Assembly (NCBI RefSeq): GCF_040545805.1
Contig: NZ_JBEPMO010000002.1
Span: forward strand, 186,001-250,000
Source: Moheibacter stercoris
GTDB lineage: Bacteria; Bacteroidota; Bacteroidia; Flavobacteriales; Weeksellaceae
Length of the DNA stretch: 64,000 nucleotides
Reading direction: 5' to 3'
The notes beneath the pieces were generated by a model. That model ran no database searches. It was given only the letters and a program-made list of their open reading frames with translations, and was not told the DNA's origin. A program made the translations under genes and the position numbers. Numbering within the stretch: the stretch's first letter is position 1; each line of letters opens with the position of its first letter. Below are positions 27,083 to 36,672 of the stretch, piece by piece.

Positions 27083-29544
27083 TTTTTCTTTTTCGCAGGT
27101 TTTTGACTTTCGATCATTTTTTGAACTTCTTCAAGAGTTAATTTGGTTACATCGACATCTTTCATCAATTCAATTTTGGTTTTCCCTTTGATAATGTTAT
27201 GTCTTCCCCAACGAGCTTTTTCAATTCGAATTCCTTCTTTTTCCCAATTTTGAACAACTTTTTCGGACTCCTTTTTCAATTTGTCTTCAATCAATTGTTC
27301 AATATCTTCATCGGTCAAATGATCGAAATCGTATTTTTTGCTAACGTTGATAAACATATTGTCCCATTTGATAAATGGTCCAAAACGACCTTTACCTTTG
27401 GTTACTTCCTTGCCATCATACATAGCAATAGGAGCATCAGCTTTTAATTTCTCATCGATTAATTCGACAGCTCTTTCCAAACTCACTTCCATCAAGTCTT
27501 CTCCTTTTGGAATGGAAACAAACATGTCTTTGTATTTCACATAAGGACCAAAACGACCTACATTTACCTCAACGATTTCATTTTTATATTCCCCTAAATT
27601 CTTTGGCAATTCAAATAACTTCAAAGCCTCTTCTAAGGTAATATTGTGAATGGATTGGGTACTCAACAAACTTGCGAACTGGGGTTTTTCTTCGTCATCA
27701 GCATGTCCAATTTGAATCATCGGTCCAAAACGACCAATTCTTGCCACAACAGTTTTCCCAGATTTAGGATCGATTCCCAATTCACGCTCTCCTGTTGCAC
27801 GTTCTGCGGTATCTTCTACGTTTTGAACATTGTCGTGGAATTTCCCATAGAAGGAACTCATCATGTCGGTCCATTCTTCTTTTCCTTCGGCAATCGCATC
27901 AAAACTTTCTTCGACTTTCGCCGTGAAATCATAATCCAAAATCGATTTGAAATAATCTACCAAGAAATCATTCACCACAATTCCAATATCGGTAGGAATC
28001 AATTTACGACGATCTGCTCCATAGGTTTCAGATTCTACTTTTTCTGTAATCGCACCTTTCTTCAATCGGATTGTTTGCAATTTACGCACATCTCCTTCCA
28101 AATTCCCAACAATTACATATTCACGATTTAGAATGGTCGAAATAGTTGGCGCATAGGTAGATGGTCGTCCAATTCCTAATTCTTCTAATTTTTTCACCAA
28201 GGAAGCTTCCGTAAATCTTGGTGGTGCTTTGGTAAATTTCTGGGTTCCGAAAATTTCTTCTACCGATAAATTTTCTCCAACTTTCACAGCAGGCAATAAA
28301 GATTTATCATCTTCTGCGTCTTCATCTGTATTGGTATCTTGGTAAACTTTCAGGAATCCATCAAAAACAATCACTTCACCTTTTGCTTGAAACATTTTGG
28401 CATTTCGATCATTCTCAATATCAATGATGGTACGTTCCAAATCTGCATTGGTCATCTGGCTCGCAATGGTACGTTTCCAAATCAACTCATACAATCTACG
28501 TTGAGAATCATCTCCTCCAGCAGAACTGATGGCAAAATTGGTTGGCCTGATGGCTTCGTGAGCTTCTTGAGCCGATTTATTTTTATTCGTATAATTTCTT
28601 GGAGAACTGTATTTCTCTCCAAATTCTTTTTTAATAGCTGATTCCGCTGCAGAAATTGCCTCTTGAGACAAATTCACGCTATCGGTTCTCATATAGGTAA
28701 TCAACCCCGATTCATACAATTGCTGTGCAACACGCATAGTTCTTGAAACGGGATACCCCAATTTCAAAGAAGCTTCCTGTTGTAAGGTAGACGTTGTAAA
28801 AGGTGCAGAAGGCGAACGTTTCGCTGGTTTTTTCTGTAAGTCTTTCACTTTAAAATTCGCAGCCTTGCAAGATTCTATAAAAGATTTTGCTTCCTCATAG
28901 GTTTTGAATTCTTCGGTCAATATCGCCTTGAATTGTTTGTTTTCAACGGTTCCGAATTGAGCGGTAAACTTAAATGATGCTTCAGGTTTGAAACTACGAA
29001 TCTCCTTTTCTCTTTCGACAATTAGACGAACCGCAACCGATTGTACACGACCTGCAGACAATCCTGGTTTGATTTTTTTCCATAAAATTGGCGAAACTTC
29101 AAATCCTACCAAACGATCCAAAACACGACGTGCTTGTTGAGCATCCACTAAATTTTCATCAATTTTTCGTGGATTTTCTACCGCATTTTGAATGGCTTTT
29201 TTGGTAATTTCGTTGAAAACAATTCGGTGTGTCTCTTTTTTCTTAAGATCCAACACATTGTACAAATGCCAAGATATGGCTTCTCCCTCGCGGTCCTCAT
29301 CCGAAGCCAACCAAACCACTTCAGCTTTTTTTGTCAAACTTTTTAGTTTCTTGACTACCTCTTCCTTATCGGGAGAAACTTCATAAATGGGTTTGAAATT
29401 ATTATCTATGTCGATTCCCATCCCTTTTTTAGGCAAATCAACAATATGACCGAAGCTCGATTCTACTGCAAAATCGTCTCCTAAGTACTTCTGAATGGTT
29501 TTTGCCTTAGCGGGTGACTCGACAATAACTAAATTTTTGGGCAT
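27079..29544 (-). CDS. topA: DNA topoisomerase I
   Basis: An 821-residue type IA topoisomerase that relaxes negative supercoils. The Toprim domain is at 1-115 (LVIVESPAKAKTIQKYL, DEDREGEAISWH). The active-site Tyr lies in SGLITYMRTDS (about 290), and the gate domains follow. Instead of Cys zinc fingers, the C-terminus (about 590-815) has four repeats of the GRFGP type (GRFGPMIQIG, GRFGPYVKYKD, GRFGPFIKWDN, RWGRHNIIKG) and ends with a Lys tail. The start is the ATG at 29542-29544, preceded by a TATTTTTG promoter element. A second type IA enzyme, TopB, is encoded at 61-63 kb. Confidence 0.97.
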   Translation of the reverse strand: MPKNLVIVESPAKAKTIQKYLGDDFAVESSFGHIVDLPKKGMGIDIDNNFKPIYEVSPDKEEVVKKLKSLTKKAEVVWLASDEDREGEAISWHLYNVLDLKKKETHRIVFNEITKKAIQNAVENPRKIDENLVDAQQARRVLDRLVGFEVSPILWKKIKPGLSAGRVQSVAVRLIVEREKEIRSFKPEASFKFTAQFGTVENKQFKAILTEEFKTYEEAKSFIESCKAANFKVKDLQKKPAKRSPSAPFTTSTLQQEASLKLGYPVSRTMRVAQQLYESGLITYMRTDSVNLSQEAISAAESAIKKEFGEKYSSPRNYTNKNKSAQEAHEAIRPTNFAISSAGGDDSQRRLYELIWKRTIASQMTNADLERTIIDIENDRNAKMFQAKGEVIVFDGFLKVYQDTNTDEDAEDDKSLLPAVKVGENLSVEEIFGTQKFTKAPPRFTEASLVKKLEELGIGRPSTYAPTISTILNREYVIVGNLEGDVRKLQTIRLKKGAITEKVESETYGADRRKLIPTDIGIVVNDFLVDYFKSILDYDFTAKVEESFDAIAEGKEEWTDMMSSFYGKFHDNVQNVEDTAERATGERELGIDPKSGKTVVARIGRFGPMIQIGHADDEEKPQFASLLSTQSIHNITLEEALKLFELPKNLGEYKNEIVEVNVGRFGPYVKYKDMFVSIPKGEDLMEVSLERAVELIDEKLKADAPIAMYDGKEVTKGKGRFGPFIKWDNMFINVSKKYDFDHLTDEDIEQLIEDKLKKESEKVVQNWEKEGIRIEKARWGRHNIIKGKTKIELMKDVDVTKLTLEEVQKMIESQKPAKKKK

Positions 29545-29558
29545 TTGTTATTTTTTGG

Positions 29559-29566
29559 CAAAAATA
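29559..29566 (-). promoter_or_regulatory. Promoter -7 element of topA
   Basis: On the minus strand it reads TATTTTTG, fitting TAnnTTTG, 14 nt before the topA ATG, which would give a very short leader. Confidence 0.45.
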
Positions 29567-29596
29567 GAAACAAATTTTTGAAGCCACCAAAAACGA

Positions 29597-30379
29597 TTAT
29601 TCCTCACCTATTTTTGAAATGTCTTGATTCTCGAATCCAATCATATGTTTGTACAACATATAAATGGATATTAAAACAAATGGATATGAAACCAATCTTC
29701 CTACTAAACAAAGCAAATAGCCGACTAATCCAATGATTGACGCCACCAATAAAACTTGAAATACGGTAAACCAATTTTGATTGACCATTTTAAAGCTCGC
29801 TTTCAAAGCATCAATTCCACTTAAATTGGTAAACATCACAAATGGACAAGCAATTGCAGCTGCTACCCACACATAAATTCCTGGAATCACAAAGAAGATA
29901 AATGCTATTTTAGAAATGATAAAATAGATCAATCCCAAAACAATCAATCTACCCCAGTATTGTGGCTTGAATCCTTCAAATAAAGTTCCGATGTTGACCG
30001 CTCCATTTTTATCTGCTTCACGACAAACCAACATAAATCCCCCTGCCAAAGGAAATGCTAATATCATAATCAATGATGTTAACAAACTCGTCGTAATAAA
30101 GGGATTCATATTGTCCATATAAAAATTTTGAACTTCAAGAATCAATAAATCAGGATCAGAAATTCCTGAAATTTGCTCTTGAAATTCCTTTTGCACATAA
30201 TTCAATCCAGTAATCGCTCCTAAAACCTGAGAAACTACAATGGAAGCAATTCCAAAGATTGCTACTGCCAAGGCTCCAATTCCTACCACTTTTGAAAATA
30301 AATTCCAAGATTCATTGAATACTTCTCCAAAATTGATTTTTTTGGGCTTTTGTCCGATTGAATTAAAATCTGAATTCAT
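29597..30379 (-). CDS. Multi-pass membrane protein of unknown function
   Basis: A 260-residue inner-membrane protein with about six hydrophobic segments (near 36-60, 95-120, 145-170, 172-190, 205-225 and 228-245) and a cytosolic N-terminus with KINFGEVFNESWNLFSK. The pattern of an amphipathic start followed by YWGRLIVLGLIYFI and GIYVWVAAAIACPFVMFTN resembles the uncharacterised membrane proteins grouped with glycerophosphodiester phosphodiesterase membrane domains. I cannot give a function. It ends 52 bp upstream of topA on the same strand. Confidence 0.65.
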   Translation of the reverse strand: MNSDFNSIGQKPKKINFGEVFNESWNLFSKVVGIGALAVAIFGIASIVVSQVLGAITGLNYVQKEFQEQISGISDPDLLILEVQNFYMDNMNPFITTSLLTSLIMILAFPLAGGFMLVCREADKNGAVNIGTLFEGFKPQYWGRLIVLGLIYFIISKIAFIFFVIPGIYVWVAAAIACPFVMFTNLSGIDALKASFKMVNQNWFTVFQVLLVASIIGLVGYLLCLVGRLVSYPFVLISIYMLYKHMIGFENQDISKIGEE

Positions 30380-30468
30380 ATGTTTTCTATATTATATCGG
30401 TCAAAAATAATCAAATAGTTAAATATTTGCAAAGAGATTAAAATCTGTCAGTTTGTCAGTATTTTTCG

Positions 30469-30476
30469 TAAATTTG
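30469..30476 (+). promoter_or_regulatory. Promoter -7 element of miaB
   Basis: TAAATTTG matches TAnnTTTG, 22 nt upstream of the miaB ATG at 30499. Confidence 0.45.
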
Positions 30477-30498
30477 CGAACTATTTTGAATTCATAAA

Positions 30499-31938
30499 AT
30501 GCATACAGAAACAAAAGAAATCAATGAAGCTATCCAAGGTAACCCCCTTGTATTGGAAGGAAATAACAGCAATTCTAAAAAATTATTTTTGGAAAGTTAT
30601 GGGTGCCAGATGAACTTTTCTGATTCCGAAATCGTCGCCTCAATTCTATCAGAGAATGGTTACAATACCACTCAAAAAATGGAAGAAGCTGATTTGATTT
30701 TGGTCAATACTTGTTCCATTCGTGAAAAAGCGGAACAAACTGTTCGCAAACGATTAACCGAATTCAATGCCTTGAAAAAATCCAATCCTTCTATGAAAGT
30801 TGGGGTTTTGGGTTGCATGGCAGAACGACTAAAAGCCAAATTTTTAGAAGAAGAAAAAATCGTTGATTTGGTTGTGGGGCCAGACGCATACCGCGATTTG
30901 CCCAATCTTTTATCTGAAGTGGAAGACGGTCGTCAGGCTATCAATGTAATTTTATCCAAAGATGAAACCTATGCCGATTTAAATCCGGTACGTTTGGGTG
31001 GAAATGGCGTAACGGCATTCGTAACCATTACTCGCGGATGTGACAATATGTGTACGTTCTGTGTGGTTCCCTTTACGAGAGGTCGTGAAAGAAGTCGTGA
31101 TCCTCATTCAATTTTGGATGAATGTAAAAATCTTTGGAACGAAGGATACAAAGAAGTTACCCTTTTGGGACAAAATGTAGACTCTTATTTATGGTATGGT
31201 GGCGGTTTGAAGAAAGATTTCAAAAACGCAACCGATATGCAAAAAGCGACTGCAGTTGACTTCGCTCAATTGTTGAGCATGGTCGCTGAAGCCTTGCCAG
31301 GATTGAGAATCCGATTTTCTACGTCCAACCCCCAAGATATGCACGAAAATGTTTTGCGTGCCATGGCGAAATACGATAATATCTGTAAATACATTCACTT
31401 ACCTGTTCAATCGGGAAGTACAACGGTTCTTGAACGCATGAATCGTCAACATACACGTGAAGAATATTTAGCCTTGATTGATAAAGTTCGCGAAATCGTA
31501 CCAGATTGCGCACTTTCTCATGATATGATTGCAGGATTCTGTGGAGAAACCGAAGAAGAACATCAAGATACACTTTCCTTAATGGAGTATGTTCAATATG
31601 ATTTCGGATTTATGTTTGCCTATTCCGATCGTCCTGGAACTCCAGCTCACAAGAAAATGGTGGACGATGTTCCCGATGATGTGAAGAAAAGGAGATTGAC
31701 TGAAATCATCAACCTACAACAAAAACATGCTGCCACAAGAATGCGTGCTTATGTTGGGAAAGTTCACGAAGTTTTGATTGAAGGAAACAGCAAACGAGAT
31801 GAAAATTTCTGGTATGGTAGAATTTCACAAAATGCGGTTATGGTATTTCCAAAAGTCGAAGGAACAAAAGTCGGAGATTTTGTCATGGTGAAAGCCAATG
31901 ATTGTACTTCGGCAACATTATTGGGTGAACAAGTTTAA
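30499..31938 (+). CDS. miaB: tRNA-2-methylthio-N6-dimethylallyladenosine synthase MiaB
   Basis: A 479-residue methylthiotransferase that adds a methylthio group at position 2 of i6A37 in tRNAs reading UNN codons. The N-terminal UPF0004 domain has the three auxiliary-cluster Cys (ESYGCQMN, NTCSIREKAE, VLGCMAERL). The radical SAM motif is RGCDNMCTFCVVPFTRGRERSR (CxxxCxxC, about 177-184), followed by the TIM barrel and a C-terminal TRAM domain (about 415-479). The start ATG at 30499 gives an N-terminal extension of about 28 residues before the conserved KLFLESYG. The GNAT gene follows after 10 bp. Confidence 0.97.
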   Translation: MHTETKEINEAIQGNPLVLEGNNSNSKKLFLESYGCQMNFSDSEIVASILSENGYNTTQKMEEADLILVNTCSIREKAEQTVRKRLTEFNALKKSNPSMKVGVLGCMAERLKAKFLEEEKIVDLVVGPDAYRDLPNLLSEVEDGRQAINVILSKDETYADLNPVRLGGNGVTAFVTITRGCDNMCTFCVVPFTRGRERSRDPHSILDECKNLWNEGYKEVTLLGQNVDSYLWYGGGLKKDFKNATDMQKATAVDFAQLLSMVAEALPGLRIRFSTSNPQDMHENVLRAMAKYDNICKYIHLPVQSGSTTVLERMNRQHTREEYLALIDKVREIVPDCALSHDMIAGFCGETEEEHQDTLSLMEYVQYDFGFMFAYSDRPGTPAHKKMVDDVPDDVKKRRLTEIINLQQKHAATRMRAYVGKVHEVLIEGNSKRDENFWYGRISQNAVMVFPKVEGTKVGDFVMVKANDCTSATLLGEQV

Positions 31939-31948
31939 AGATCACCTT

Positions 31949-32503
31949 ATGGAACTGTCTATTAACTTTTCTAATTTTCCTATTTTGGAATCAGAACGAT
32001 TACTTCTGAGAGAAGTTACACCTGACGACGTAAAGGAAGTTTTTCAATTGCGATCCGATAAGGAAATCATGAAATACATCCCAAGAGTTCCAGCCCAAAC
32101 CTTAGAAGATGCCTTGGAGCACATTCAAATTTTGAGTGAAACCAAAGAAAAAGAAGAAGGAATCAGTTGGGGAATTTGCCAAAAAGGCGAAGACAAAATC
32201 ATGGGAATTATTGGTTTATACCGAATCAACAAACCCAATTTCCGTGCAGAAGTGGGCTATATTTTAGATCCAAAATTTCACGGCAAAGGATTTGTTTCCG
32301 AAGCGATACAATTGGTCATTGATTTTGGTTTTAATACCTGCAAATTCCATACGCTAACGGCGATCATTGACCCAAGAAATTCAGCTTCTGAAAAAGTTTT
32401 GCAGCGAGCAAATTTTCAGAAAGAAGCTCATTTTAAAGAAGATTTTTATTTCAATGGAGAATTTTTAGATTCTGTCCATTATTCAATTATAAATAAAAAA
32501 TAA
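31949..32503 (+). CDS. GNAT family N-acetyltransferase (RimJ/RimL type)
   Basis: A 184-residue acetyltransferase. It starts with the typical LESERLLLREVTPDD and has the acetyl-CoA loop (GYILDPKFHGKGFVSEAI) at about 105-122 and the closing IDPRNSASEKVLQRANFQKE. Relatives acetylate protein N-termini or small amines with acetyl-CoA. An in-frame extension upstream reaches into miaB; the ATG at 31949 is used because it gives the expected family start. It lies between miaB (10 bp) and the sigma-54 activator (2 bp), so the three are likely one transcript. The substrate is unknown. Confidence 0.85.
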   Translation: MELSINFSNFPILESERLLLREVTPDDVKEVFQLRSDKEIMKYIPRVPAQTLEDALEHIQILSETKEKEEGISWGICQKGEDKIMGIIGLYRINKPNFRAEVGYILDPKFHGKGFVSEAIQLVIDFGFNTCKFHTLTAIIDPRNSASEKVLQRANFQKEAHFKEDFYFNGEFLDSVHYSIINKK

Positions 32504-32505
32504 AG

Positions 32506-33756
32506 ATGGATAATCTTACGACCATAAAACAACGTTTTTCAATTATTGGAAATGATTCAGGGCTAAATCGCGCATTGGAGAAAGCCATTCAAGTTGCTCC
32601 CACTGATATTTCTGTTTTGGTGATGGGAGAAAGTGGTGTGGGAAAGGAATTTATCCCCAAAATCATCCATTCTCAATCCGCTCGAAAACACAATAATTAC
32701 ATCGCTGTTAACTGCGGGGCTATTCCAGAAGGAACGATTGATTCAGAGTTATTTGGTCATGAGAAAGGTGCCTTCACGGGTGCAACCACAACGCGTAAAG
32801 GCTATTTTGAAGTTGCCGACAAAGGAACTATCTTTTTAGATGAAGTGGGCGAATTGCCCTTGTCAACCCAAGTTCGTTTGTTGCGAATTTTAGAAAGTGG
32901 TGAATTCATGAAAGTTGGCTCGTCTGAAATTCAAAAAACCGATGTTCGTGTCGTTGCGGCAACCAATGTCAACATGATGAGCGCCATTGAAAAAGGAAAA
33001 TTCCGTGAAGATTTGTACTATCGTTTGAATACAGTTCAAATCGATATGCCCGCTTTGAGAAATCGTAAAAATGATATCCCACTTTTATTCAGAAAATTCT
33101 CAGCAGATTTCGCAGCCAAATACCGTATGCCTACCTTGGAATTAACGCCAGAAGCTACTCAATATATTGTCAATTATCCATGGCCAGGAAACATCCGACA
33201 ATTGCGAAATGTCGCAGAAGAAATTTCGGTAGTGGAAAAAGATCGAATCATTGATCTTGATAAAATTCAGGTCTATTTACCGTATCAAAATACCATGCCG
33301 ACCTTGGTCAGCCAAGAAAAATCAGGTGGAAATGCAGATCATTTGGAGCGAGAAATTTTGTTCAAATTTTTATTGGAAATGAAACAAGATTTGAATGATT
33401 TGCGCTCGTTAACCTTGGATTTAATTCATAACAAAGAAAATATTTCTACTTCCAATTTGGATATACTTCAAAGAGTAATTCGCGAGAATAATTCGACTGA
33501 GGAGGATTTTTCACCAATGAAAATAATTCCAAAGGAAGAAACCCCTACTTCGATTGTCCAAGATTATGATTTTGATGAACATGATTATGAAGAAGTAAAT
33601 GATACGGACGAATCTTTATCACTCCAAGACAAAGAAAAAGAGTTGATCAAAAAAGCATTGGAGAAATACAAAGGAAAACGTCGTTCTGCAGCCGATGAGC
33701 TCGGAATTTCTGAACGTACGCTTTACAGAAAAATCAAACAATATGATTTAGAATAG
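32506..33756 (+). CDS. Sigma-54 interaction domain transcriptional activator
   Basis: A 416-residue AAA+ activator without an N-terminal receiver domain. Walker A is GESGVGKE (about 43-50), the sigma-54 contact loop GAFTGA is intact (about 86-91), Walker B is GTIFLDEVGELP, and the arginine-finger and sensor 2 regions follow (NYPWPGNIRQLRNV). A poorly conserved linker (about 255-365, rich in Asp/Glu) leads to a Fis-type helix-turn-helix (about 375-412, KRRSAADELGISERTLYRKI). It should drive sigma-54 promoters. Lack of a sensory domain suggests control by its own level or by partners. It lies upstream of DUF937-OmpA, lptE and secG, a neighbourhood seen in related genomes. Confidence 0.93.
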   Translation: MDNLTTIKQRFSIIGNDSGLNRALEKAIQVAPTDISVLVMGESGVGKEFIPKIIHSQSARKHNNYIAVNCGAIPEGTIDSELFGHEKGAFTGATTTRKGYFEVADKGTIFLDEVGELPLSTQVRLLRILESGEFMKVGSSEIQKTDVRVVAATNVNMMSAIEKGKFREDLYYRLNTVQIDMPALRNRKNDIPLLFRKFSADFAAKYRMPTLELTPEATQYIVNYPWPGNIRQLRNVAEEISVVEKDRIIDLDKIQVYLPYQNTMPTLVSQEKSGGNADHLEREILFKFLLEMKQDLNDLRSLTLDLIHNKENISTSNLDILQRVIRENNSTEEDFSPMKIIPKEETPTSIVQDYDFDEHDYEEVNDTDESLSLQDKEKELIKKALEKYKGKRRSAADELGISERTLYRKIKQYDLE

Positions 33757-33801
33757 GTTAGAATTGACTAAATTTGATTGTACAACTTAAAATCAAACAT
33801 T

Positions 33802-35061
33802 ATGTCATCAACTATTGTAAACCTAATTAAGGATCAATTGGGATCCAACTTAATTCACCAATTCGCCAATCAAACCGGAGAAAGCGAATCGGGGATCTCA
33901 AAAGCAATTTCTGCTTTAATACCTACTGTTTTGGGTGGTTTGGCAAATAACTCAACCAATTCAACTGTCTTAAATTCAATCTCGAATCCAGAATCGTTTG
34001 GTTTCCTAACCAATTTAATGGGAAATTCGTCCAATAATTCCATGATCACCAATTTACTAACCAGTATTTTTGGTGACAAAGTCGGCGGTTTGGTTTCTAC
34101 TATTGCCAATTTTGCTGGAATTAGTAATAATTCTTCGAATTCCTTGTTGAATATGGTCACCGGAGCAACCTTAGGTTCTTTAGGCAAATATGCCACTGAG
34201 AACAATTTAGGAGCATCTGGAATCACGAGTTTATTGAATGACCAAAAAGGAGTTGTTTCTTCCCTATTGCCAGCAGGATTATCCTTGGCCTCCTTAGGTT
34301 TTGGAAACTGGTTTGGAGGAAACAAAGACGCAGAGCGTGTTACCCAAACAACTTCAAGTTCACATTCAGAAACGACTTACAATACCCCAAGAAATACCCA
34401 AAACAATAACAATGGAATGAATTGGCTGAAATGGTTAATTCCATTGGCTTTGTTATTATTAATCGGTGGGTATTTGTTAAAAAAATGTAGTACCGAAGAG
34501 GAAGTTGTCGTAACGCAACAAACCAATGACACCATCATTGGCGACGATATCGTGGAAGAAGAAATCACAACCATCCAAACTCCTAATCGAGTGTACGAAG
34601 AAGTGGACTTAAAAGGAACCAAATTGAAAGCCTACCAAGGCGGTTTGGAAAGTCAAATCATCAATTATTTGAATTCCGGAAATTATGAAACTGCAGATGA
34701 TGCAGCTCTTAAAGATACTTGGTACACCTTTGACAATGTGAATTTCAAAATGGGTAGTTCCGACCAATTAGAGGATGGATCAACTGCTCAATTAGAAAAT
34801 TTGGTTGCGATTTTGAAAGCATTCCCTGAAGCCAAAATTAAAATTGGCGGTTATACCGATAAGGTGGGTGATGCTGCAAAAAACAAAGCTTTGTCTCAAG
34901 CACGTGCTGACTTTATCAAAAACTGGTTAAACAAAGCGGGTGTTGGATCACAAGTTGTTTCCGCAGAAGGTTATGGAAGCGAATTTGCCAAAATTCCAGC
35001 AGAAGCTACGGATGCAGAAAGAGCGGTTGACCGTAAAATGGCCATTCGTTTTACCAAATAA
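33802..35061 (+). CDS. DUF937-OmpA domain protein
   Basis: A 419-residue protein. Residues 1-150 are a Gly/Asn/Ser-rich helical DUF937 domain (STIVNLIKDQLGSNLIHQFA, TVLGGLANNS). A linker rich in Thr/Asn leads to a membrane helix (about 206-224, WLIPLALLLLIGGYLL) and a Thr/Val/Glu-rich segment. An OmpA-like peptidoglycan-binding domain follows (about 300-419, with NVNFKMGSSDQL, KIKIGGYTDKVGD and LSQARADFIKNWL). The inferred topology has the DUF937 part in the cytoplasm and the OmpA part in the periplasm holding the cell wall. The ATG at 33802 is preferred over an upstream TTG at 33778. A strong terminator follows. The combination of domains is unusual; its role is unknown. Confidence 0.82.
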   Translation: MSSTIVNLIKDQLGSNLIHQFANQTGESESGISKAISALIPTVLGGLANNSTNSTVLNSISNPESFGFLTNLMGNSSNNSMITNLLTSIFGDKVGGLVSTIANFAGISNNSSNSLLNMVTGATLGSLGKYATENNLGASGITSLLNDQKGVVSSLLPAGLSLASLGFGNWFGGNKDAERVTQTTSSSHSETTYNTPRNTQNNNNGMNWLKWLIPLALLLLIGGYLLKKCSTEEEVVVTQQTNDTIIGDDIVEEEITTIQTPNRVYEEVDLKGTKLKAYQGGLESQIINYLNSGNYETADDAALKDTWYTFDNVNFKMGSSDQLEDGSTAQLENLVAILKAFPEAKIKIGGYTDKVGDAAKNKALSQARADFIKNWLNKAGVGSQVVSAEGYGSEFAKIPAEATDAERAVDRKMAIRFTK

Positions 35062-35078
35062 TGAGAACAAAATTCATA

Positions 35079-35105
35079 AAAGAGTCGGATTTATTTCGGC
35101 TCTTT
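35079..35105 (+). terminator. Terminator after the DUF937-OmpA gene
   Basis: AAAGAGTCG (35079-35087) pairs with CGGCTCTTT (35097-35105), with one G-U pair, and is followed by a run of Ts to 35111. It separates the gene from lptE, which has its own promoter. Confidence 0.9.
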
Positions 35106-35125
35106 TTTTTTGCCTCAAACTGACG

Positions 35126-35133
35126 TATCTTCG
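35126..35133 (+). promoter_or_regulatory. Promoter -7 element of lptE, almost touching the start codon
   Basis: TATCTTCG, one base off TAnnTTTG, ends 4 nt before the ATG at 35138. If used as is, the transcript would start at or within a few bases of the ATG. Confidence 0.4.
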
Positions 35134-35137
35134 TTGC

Positions 35138-35662
35138 ATGATTTTACAATTAGGATTGAAAACGAAAATTTTGGCCATTGCTTTTAGCATTGGAGCATTT
35201 TTAAGCTTGACGAGTTGTTATACACTTTCTGGATCTTCTATCCATCCAACATGGGAAACCATCAACATTGCCGTTTTCCCGAATTATGCGCCTTATCAAA
35301 ATCCAAATTTAAGTCCTGAGTTCACCAATAAATTACAAGACATTTTCAACAATCGAACGAAATTATCTTTGACCAATTCAGATGATTCTGATTTGTATAT
35401 TGATGGTGAAATTACAGGCTACCAACAAACTTCGGTTGCGATTCAAGCCAATGAAATCGCAGGTAAAAACCGATTGACGATAACCGTAAGGGTTCGCTAT
35501 GAAAACAGAAAAGATGAAACCAAAAGTTTTGACAAATCCTTTTCTGCTTATGAGGATTTCGAAAGCAATCAGACTTTACAACAAGCGGAATCTGCTTTAT
35601 TGGAAAGCATTATCGATCAATTAACGCAGCAAATTTTCAATGCCGTTGCCATGGATTGGTAA
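35138..35662 (+). CDS. lptE: LptE family lipopolysaccharide assembly lipoprotein
   Basis: A 174-residue outer-membrane lipoprotein: signal peptide with lipobox SLTSC (Cys about 27), then the LptE-type fold, with INIAVFPNYAPYQNPNLSPEFTNKLQDIFNNRTKLSL, DLYIDGEITGYQQTSVA and a C-terminal helix ESALLESIIDQLTQQIF. LptE plugs the LptD barrel and helps place lipopolysaccharide on the surface. The frame is open far upstream, into the OmpA gene, but the ATG at 35138 gives the signal peptide. The gene starts a unit with the TPR-like gene and secG. Confidence 0.85.
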   Translation: MILQLGLKTKILAIAFSIGAFLSLTSCYTLSGSSIHPTWETINIAVFPNYAPYQNPNLSPEFTNKLQDIFNNRTKLSLTNSDDSDLYIDGEITGYQQTSVAIQANEIAGKNRLTITVRVRYENRKDETKSFDKSFSAYEDFESNQTLQQAESALLESIIDQLTQQIFNAVAMDW

Positions 35663-35746
35663 TCCAAGTGATTTTCTTGGAAAGCTATCCATTTCCCATT
35701 CATTTTGATTATTTTCGCATTTCAAACTTAATTTGGTTCCTATTTC

Positions 35747-36565
35747 ATGCATCCTAGAATTCAACATTTAATTCTCCATCCTTTTGAAGTTCAACTTTCA
35801 GACGTTGCGCTACTTCAAGATGAAATAGAAAAATATCCCTATTTTTCTACGTTGAGAACTTTGTTGCTTTTTGGCTTGAAAGAATTTGATCATGCTTCCT
35901 ATCAGAATGAATTAAAAAAAACAAGCATCTATTGCCCGAGTCGTGTTGCTCTATATCATTATTTGCAAAAGGAGAAACAAGAATCGACACAAATTCAAGA
36001 AGAAGCAATTGAAATAGTAGAAACTCAAGAAGAAATTATTAAGGAAATTCCGACTGAAAGCATTGTTACACTTGAAAACATTGAAGAAACCGAAGATTTC
36101 ATTCCTTCAGATGAAGCGGAAATAGATTCAGAAGAAATTTTAGTATCGGAAACAGAAGTTGCTACCGAACCAGTGGAGGAGCCTAAATCGAGTGAACTAA
36201 CTTTTGCGGAATGGTTGAGTTTGCCTAAGAAAGAGGTAGGAAAATCATCCGAAAATTTGACTTCACAAAAAGCACCGAGTGAAAAGGAAATTAAATTTCA
36301 ATTGATAGAAGAATTCATTGAAAAATCGCCTAAAATCTCACCTCCTTCCAAAGAGGTATCTATAAGTTCAGTGTTAGAAAAATCAATGAACACAGAAGAA
36401 TATTCCGATTTGATGACGGAAACTTTGGCGCAAATTTATACCGAACAAAAAAAGTATGACAAAGCAATTCGTGCGTATAAAATCCTGATGATCAAATATC
36501 CAGAAAAAGAAGAATATTTCTCAGACAAAATTGAGCATATTGACTATATGATGAATTCAAAATAG
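35747..36565 (+). CDS. Acidic protein with C-terminal TPR-like helices
   Basis: A 272-residue cytoplasmic-looking protein. The N-terminus (1-80; PFEVQLSDVALLQDEIEKYPYFSTLRTLLLFGLK) is helical. The middle (80-170) is very rich in Glu, Ile and Thr and probably disordered. The C-terminus (about 210-270; LAQIYTEQKKYDKAIRAYKILMIKYPEKEEYFSDKIEHI) resembles one or two tetratricopeptide repeats. It lies between lptE and secG, an arrangement common in flavobacteria. I do not recognise a function; a scaffolding role is possible. Confidence 0.7.
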   Translation: MHPRIQHLILHPFEVQLSDVALLQDEIEKYPYFSTLRTLLLFGLKEFDHASYQNELKKTSIYCPSRVALYHYLQKEKQESTQIQEEAIEIVETQEEIIKEIPTESIVTLENIEETEDFIPSDEAEIDSEEILVSETEVATEPVEEPKSSELTFAEWLSLPKKEVGKSSENLTSQKAPSEKEIKFQLIEEFIEKSPKISPPSKEVSISSVLEKSMNTEEYSDLMTETLAQIYTEQKKYDKAIRAYKILMIKYPEKEEYFSDKIEHIDYMMNSK

Positions 36566-36672
36566 GAATATCACTGTTTTCATCCTCATCTCAAGCTTTT
36601 TAAACTTTCTTTTGAATAAGTTAGAAAAATTCACTTTATTTGCAGACTTAATTCTAGTAATAAAAAAATAAA

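Noticed and set aside
34940..35137. N-terminal extension of LptE overlapping the OmpA gene
   Set aside because: The lipoprotein signal begins at the ATG at 35138, and a terminator and a promoter lie within the extension.
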